Below, piece after piece: positions 60,741-64,000 of a stretch of DNA of 64,000 nt; the stretch's first letter is position 1, and each line of letters starts with the position of its first letter. The DNA comes from an uncultured Bacteroidia bacterium (GTDB lineage Bacteria > Bacteroidota > Bacteroidia > Bacteroidales > UBA932): NCBI GenBank assembly GCA_902801205.1, contig CADCHE010000009.1, positions 1-64,000 on the forward strand, read 5' to 3'. The notes beneath the pieces were generated by a model. It saw only the letters and a program-made list of their open reading frames with translations. It searched no databases and was not told the origin of the DNA. The translations under genes and the position numbers were made by a program.

Positions 60741-61496
60741 ATGAGAAAGAAGATTGTTGCCGGAAACTGGAAGATGAATACTACCGTTTCCGAAGGCGTG
60801 GAACTGGCGAAGGCCGTTGTGGCCCGCAGCGCGGAAGTCCCCGCGAACGTCGGCCTCATCGTGGCCGCTCCGTTTACCCATCTGGTCTGCGTTGCCGATG
60901 CCGTCAAGGGTTCCAAGGTGGAAGTTTCCGCGCAGAACTGCGCCGACCATGAGAAGGGTGCCTACACCGGAGAGGTCGCCGTGAACATGCTTGTCTCCGC
61001 CGGATGCACCTGGACGATCCTCGGTCACTCCGAGCGTCGCCAGTACTACGGCGAGACCGACGAGAAGCTGGTCGTGAAGACCCGTCTCGCCCTGGATGCG
61101 GGCCTGGGTGTCATCCTCTGTGTCGGCGAGAACCTCGAGCAGCGTGAGGCCGGCGAGCACTTCGCCGTTGTGAAGGAACAGGTCGAGAACGTCCTCTTCC
61201 ACTTCACCGCCGAGGAAATGGGCAGGATCGTCATCGCTTATGAGCCGGTCTGGGCCATCGGTACGGGCAAGACCGCTACGGCAGAACAGGCCGAGGAAAT
61301 CCACGCCTGCATCCGTCAGGTGCTGGCCGGGAAGTTCGGTGCCCAGGTGGCTGAAGACACCACCATCCTCTACGGCGGCAGCTGCAAGCCTTCCAACGCG
61401 AAGGAACTGTTTGCCCAGAAGGACATCGACGGCGGCCTGATCGGCGGCGCCGCCCTGAAAGCGGACGACTTCATCCAGATCGCTCTTTCCTTCTAA
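60741..61496 (+). CDS. tpiA: Triosephosphate isomerase
   Basis: The 251-residue protein has the TIM landmarks KIVAGNWKMN (catalytic Lys), TILGHSERRQYYGE (catalytic His), AYEPVWAIGTGKTA (catalytic Glu) and the phosphate loop YGGSCKPSN plus DGGLIGGAAL. It interconverts dihydroxyacetone phosphate and glyceraldehyde-3-phosphate. The ATG is set by the family start; a longer in-frame reading antisense to tyrS was discarded. Confidence 0.97.
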   Translation: MRKKIVAGNWKMNTTVSEGVELAKAVVARSAEVPANVGLIVAAPFTHLVCVADAVKGSKVEVSAQNCADHEKGAYTGEVAVNMLVSAGCTWTILGHSERRQYYGETDEKLVVKTRLALDAGLGVILCVGENLEQREAGEHFAVVKEQVENVLFHFTAEEMGRIVIAYEPVWAIGTGKTATAEQAEEIHACIRQVLAGKFGAQVAEDTTILYGGSCKPSNAKELFAQKDIDGGLIGGAALKADDFIQIALSF

Positions 61497-61520
61497 TTGG
61501 TGAGGGCACGGATATAAACA

Positions 61521-61550
61521 AACGGCTGGCTCGGAAGAGCCAGCCGTTTT
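61521..61550 (+). terminator. Terminator of tpiA
   Basis: AACGGCTGGCTC and GAGCCAGCCGTT form a perfect 12-base stem around GGAA, followed by TT and CCTTTT. It may work for both tpiA and the converging Hc1 gene. Confidence 0.85.
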
Positions 61551-61571
61551 GCCTTTTAGAAGAGGGAGTTA

Positions 61572-61748
61572 TTATTTCTTCGCTTCCTCGACAGAGACTT
61601 TGCGGAACGCCTTGAGGTCCTGCATCAGGGCAAGAGCGGCCTTGCGGGCGCGGGCGCCGGCAGCCTTGTTACCTTTTTCAATCTGCGCATCGGCATTGAC
61701 GACGAATGCATCAATCTCTTCCTTGATTTGTGCGACAAGCTTTTTCAT
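61572..61748 (-). CDS. Histone H1-like protein Hc1
   Basis: The 58-residue protein begins MKKLVAQIKEEIDAF and has the core EKGNKAAGARARKAALALMQDLKAFRKVSVEEAKK, the pattern of the short Bacteroidota Hc1 family that resembles the histone H1 tail and binds DNA. It is a candidate nucleoid protein. An A/T-rich leader of about 130 bases separates it from pth; it holds no other gene that I can see. Confidence 0.85.
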   Translation of the reverse strand: MKKLVAQIKEEIDAFVVNADAQIEKGNKAAGARARKAALALMQDLKAFRKVSVEEAKK

Positions 61749-61882
61749 TTTTTAAAATATTAAGTGAATAGTTGAACTATAATAACTTCGCTTCTATTCT
61801 GTGGCTATACTACGGCCAGCAATTTATGAAAAAAAAAAGAATATTCAAAAAAAAATGAAAAAAACTGCGCTTTTTTGAACGT

Positions 61883-62470
61883 TTAGGCTTCTTCCTGCGC
61901 TGCTTTTGGCTTGACATTCAGGTTATTCATGGCCCGTTGCAGCCCGATGGTCGCGATGTCCTTGATGCCGGAAATCACGCGGTCGAAGACGGGCGTAACC
62001 GCCTCTTTTTCCGCTTGGGAAAATGGCCCGATGACGTAGTCCACCTGCCCGCCCCGGGCGAAATCGTTTCCGATGCCGATCCGGATACGGGCGAACTGGT
62101 CGGTCTCCAGCAGTGCAATGATGTCCTTCAGTCCGTTGTGTCCTCCATCGCTGCCCCTCCCACGGAGCCGGACCGTCCCCAGGGGGAGGTTGAGGTCGTC
62201 GCACACGACGATGAGGTTCTCGACCGGCAGGTGGAGCTTGTTCATCCAGTAGCGGACGGCATCACCGCTGAGGTTCATGTACGTGGAGGGTTTGAGCAGG
62301 GTGAACTTCCTGCCCTTGAAGGAGATCTCCGCGATGTCCCCGTAGCGTTGCGTGGAAAAAGAAGCATTGGATGCCTGTGCCCAGGCATCCAATACCATAA
62401 AACCGACATTGTGTCTGGTTGAAGCGTACTCGGCGCCGATGTTCCCCAATCCTGCGACAAGGTAGTTCAT
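61883..62470 (-). CDS. pth: Peptidyl-tRNA hydrolase
   Basis: The 195-residue protein has the Pth motifs VAGLGNIGAEYASTRHNVGFMVLD (catalytic His), LLKPSTYMNLSG, VVCDDLNLPLGTVRLRGRGSDGGHNGL and the RIRIGIG core. It recycles peptidyl-tRNA. It follows rplY by 36 bases, the common rplY-pth order. Confidence 0.95.
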   Translation of the reverse strand: MNYLVAGLGNIGAEYASTRHNVGFMVLDAWAQASNASFSTQRYGDIAEISFKGRKFTLLKPSTYMNLSGDAVRYWMNKLHLPVENLIVVCDDLNLPLGTVRLRGRGSDGGHNGLKDIIALLETDQFARIRIGIGNDFARGGQVDYVIGPFSQAEKEAVTPVFDRVISGIKDIATIGLQRAMNNLNVKPKAAQEEA

Positions 62471-62506
62471 ACCAGCAATGTTTCAGACGTTGAATCCGGA
62501 AGGGGA

Positions 62507-63091
62507 TTACTCCTCGGTGGCCTGATCGGCCTGGGCGGCCATCTGGCGGGTAGCCTTGACCGTGCAGAGGATCGTGTCCTTCGGGGTGACGACGGCGAGG
62601 TTGTCGTATTTGAGGTCGCCGGCGACGATGCGCTTCTCGATATCCAGCGGGGTCGTGTCGATCACCAGCTCGTCCGGGAGGTCCTTCATCAGGGCGCAGA
62701 CGCGGACGGTACGGGCGGACTTCACGAACTTGCCACCTTTCTGGACACCGACGGGATGGCCTTCGAAGACCAGCGGAACGTCGATCGCGATCGGCTTCTC
62801 CTCGTTGACGGCGAGGAAGTCGACATGGTAGCAGAGATCCTCGATCGGATGGAACTGGAGCTCATGCACGACGGCGGTGTAGGCTTTGCCATTGTCCAGC
62901 TTGATGTCGACGATGTAGGAGGCGGAGGTGTGGGTGAGACCCTTCAGGTCCTTCGCGGAGACGGTGAAAAGAACATTCTCCATGCCGAGTCCGTAGAGGT
63001 TGCAGGGAACGAGGTCCTGCTTGCGGAACGCCTTGATAACGGCCTTGTTGCCGACCTGGCGAACGGCGCCGTTGAGTTCAAAATGCTTCAT
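62507..63091 (-). CDS. rplY: 50S ribosomal protein L25 (CTC type)
   Basis: The 194-residue protein has an L25 domain (RKQDLVPCNLYGLG, HELQFHPIEDLCYHVDFLAV) and the C-terminal CTC extension (GKFVKSARTVRVCAL to NLAVVTPKDTILCTV) that binds 5S rRNA in many bacteria. Its leader carries two inverted repeats, and its promoter lies in the end of the upstream protease gene. Confidence 0.94.
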   Translation of the reverse strand: MKHFELNGAVRQVGNKAVIKAFRKQDLVPCNLYGLGMENVLFTVSAKDLKGLTHTSASYIVDIKLDNGKAYTAVVHELQFHPIEDLCYHVDFLAVNEEKPIAIDVPLVFEGHPVGVQKGGKFVKSARTVRVCALMKDLPDELVIDTTPLDIEKRIVAGDLKYDNLAVVTPKDTILCTVKATRQMAAQADQATEE

Positions 63092-63119
63092 TGTACTTTA
63101 ATTAAAAATGTGTTACTCA

Positions 63120-63165
63120 GTTCCGGACGGACCGGAACCCCATTGCACCAAAAGCATATGCTTTT
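63120..63165 (-). promoter_or_regulatory. Structured leader of rplY-pth
   Basis: In the transcribed leader, AAAAGCATATGCTTTT (63165-63150) is a perfect 16-base palindrome. GTTCCGG/CCGGAAC (63138-63120) forms a 7-base stem with a 5-base loop. Such a fold just before a ribosomal protein gene could bind L25 for feedback control. The fold is visible; the role is inference. Confidence 0.45.
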
Positions 63166-63177
63166 ATAAAGGGCGGG

Positions 63178-63208
63178 CAAAGATAGGAAATATTTTTTAT
63201 TCCACCAA
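63178..63208 (-). promoter_or_regulatory. Promoter of rplY-pth
   Basis: On the minus strand TTG (63208-63206), 20 bases, then TATCTTTG (63185-63178) is a close consensus match. The -33 lies inside the last codons of the protease gene. Confidence 0.65.
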
Positions 63209-64000
63209 GCGTATCGCCTTGTTCCAGGCCTCGTTCCGATAGGCGGCGTCCAACAGGGGCGTTCCGCCGCAGGGCAGGTACATGCTCATCCCACTGTAGG
63301 TGTCGATCTTGATGTTCAGGAAGTAGGGCGTGGCGTTCCGGTAGACGATGCAACGGTCCACGGCCTGCCTGAGCCGGGTGAGGTCGCTTTCCGTAGCGTC
63401 GCATTGGACGAAGATGTCTTCCAGGTCGAAGAAAAAGTGACGGTTCAGCCGGTAGAAACCCTGCACGCGGTTGTAGTTCAAGGCGGCGAGTGCATCGCGG
63501 TACTTGGCGGTGAGGGCGGCGCAGACTTCGGCCAGCCCCTCCATGGCGTCTGAGCGCACCAGCGTCACCGTCGAAGACTGCCGCTGGCCGGTCTGCCGGT
63601 AGTACCGCATGAAGTTGTCGCGGAACAGGCCTTCCAGGTCGTATTGCTCCGGCTTCAGCAGGTACCCGGTGATCTGTGAATAGTCGAATGTCCCTTCTGC
63701 CAGTACTTCTGCGGGGGAACCGCCGATATAGTCCGCGATGTCCTTGAAACGGTAGAACAGTTCGACGCCGCCCGAGAAGCACATGTCGAAGACCAGATAG
63801 TCCAGGTGCATGGCGATGCCCTGGGCGAACTCCTCGGCGGTCATCTCCAGTGCGTCGCCGCCCTGGCCCTGCTCGTCCATGCCGATGCTCCGGACCATCC
63901 CGGCGAACGGGTCGTCGGAGAGGGACTCGGTGGGGATGTCGGGTTTCCGGCGCGCGGAGACGGAAGAAGGCGCCTGGTGGCTTTCCTCGTATTCAGAAGG
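63197..64000 (-). CDS. Clostripain-family (C11) cysteine protease, 5' end missing
   Basis: The frame is open to the right edge, so the N-terminus, with the catalytic His, is outside. The visible 267 residues have the C11 block DYLVFDMCFSGGVELFY with the catalytic Cys, followed by RFKDIADYIGGSPAEVLAEGTFDYS, as in clostripain-like proteases of Bacteroidota. These are usually secreted and self-processed. The internal ATG at 63898 is not the true start because family-like sequence (SDDPFAG) continues upstream. Confidence 0.82.
   Translation of the reverse strand, partial: PSEYEESHQAPSSVSARRKPDIPTESLSDDPFAGMVRSIGMDEQGQGGDALEMTAEEFAQGIAMHLDYLVFDMCFSGGVELFYRFKDIADYIGGSPAEVLAEGTFDYSQITGYLLKPEQYDLEGLFRDNFMRYYRQTGQRQSSTVTLVRSDAMEGLAEVCAALTAKYRDALAALNYNRVQGFYRLNRHFFFDLEDIFVQCDATESDLTRLRQAVDRCIVYRNATPYFLNIKIDTYSGMSMYLPCGGTPLLDAAYRNEAWNKAIRLVE

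Noticed and set aside
1..64000. CRISPR arrays, insertion sequences and rRNA genes
   Set aside because: No regular spaced repeats, no transposase other than the Rpn-family nuclease, and no rRNA-like sequence was seen.

Overview
The window looks like a piece of a Bacteroidales (phylum Bacteroidota) chromosome with fairly high GC. The evidence is the recurrent promoter -7 element TAnnTTTG, usually a few bases before start codons, sometimes with a TTG/TTTG -33 element 19-20 bases upstream; secreted proteins with lipoprotein or Sec signals typical of the phylum; a histone H1-like Hc1 protein; and DUF486, TlpA/DUF4369, GH2, GH43 and clostripain-family genes. I cannot name the genus. Stop codons and starts are tightly packed, with many 1-30 base overlaps.

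Bases 1-6400 are clearly different: lower GC, a tyrosine recombinase running off the left edge, a frameshifted small gene, and a co-directional cluster of eight genes on the minus strand (6365 down to 1731). In transcription order these encode a four-helix membrane protein, a 71-residue protein, a 531-residue membrane-anchored helical protein, a 135-residue helical protein, a single-pass membrane protein, a zinc ribbon, a 53-residue peptide and an HNH/Endo VII (WHH-like) nuclease. This is the best candidate for an undescribed mobile toxin or defence system. It abuts a nitroreductase gene that keeps only its first third.

Bases 6800-13750 hold envelope and transport genes: a TlpA-like thioredoxin lipoprotein, a small multidrug/guanidinium exporter with a structured leader, a Na/phosphate cotransporter fused to PhoU and to a DNA-binding winged helix (the most striking single protein here), a rhodanese/metallo-beta-lactamase lipoprotein, two DMT proteins and a small outer-membrane protein. 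Bases 13740-23700 carry an operon of GlsB-like protein, exported dipeptide epimerase, transglutaminase and glutamate formimidoyltransferase, then a secreted phosphoesterase with a beta-propeller, a GH2 beta-galactosidase and an NlpC/P60-LysM hydrolase, together suggesting peptidoglycan-peptide and glycan use.

Bases 23700-50100 mix housekeeping and transport: glyA, a SpoU methyltransferase, a polyprenyl synthase, rsgA, MATE and Wzx-like flippases, an SGNH hydrolase, an OPA-type MFS carrier, a CoA-transferase, mazG, prfA, a queuosine-precursor transporter with queF behind a strong preQ1-I riboswitch candidate, dnaK, a phosphoesterase, copA, nadD, gmk, a zinc protease, alr, a DJ-1 protein, GH43 and tRNA-Gln.

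Bases 50180-64000 are mostly core information processing: tadA, rpmH, rsmG, an ECF sigma factor and polA (with a decayed proofreading domain) in overlapping order, tyrS-rbfA, tpiA, Hc1, and rplY (L25)-pth with a structured leader. Among them lie an outer-membrane hypothetical, a fimbrillin-like gene remnant, an Rpn-family nuclease, a secreted bleomycin-hydrolase-type peptidase, and a clostripain-family protease cut by the right edge.
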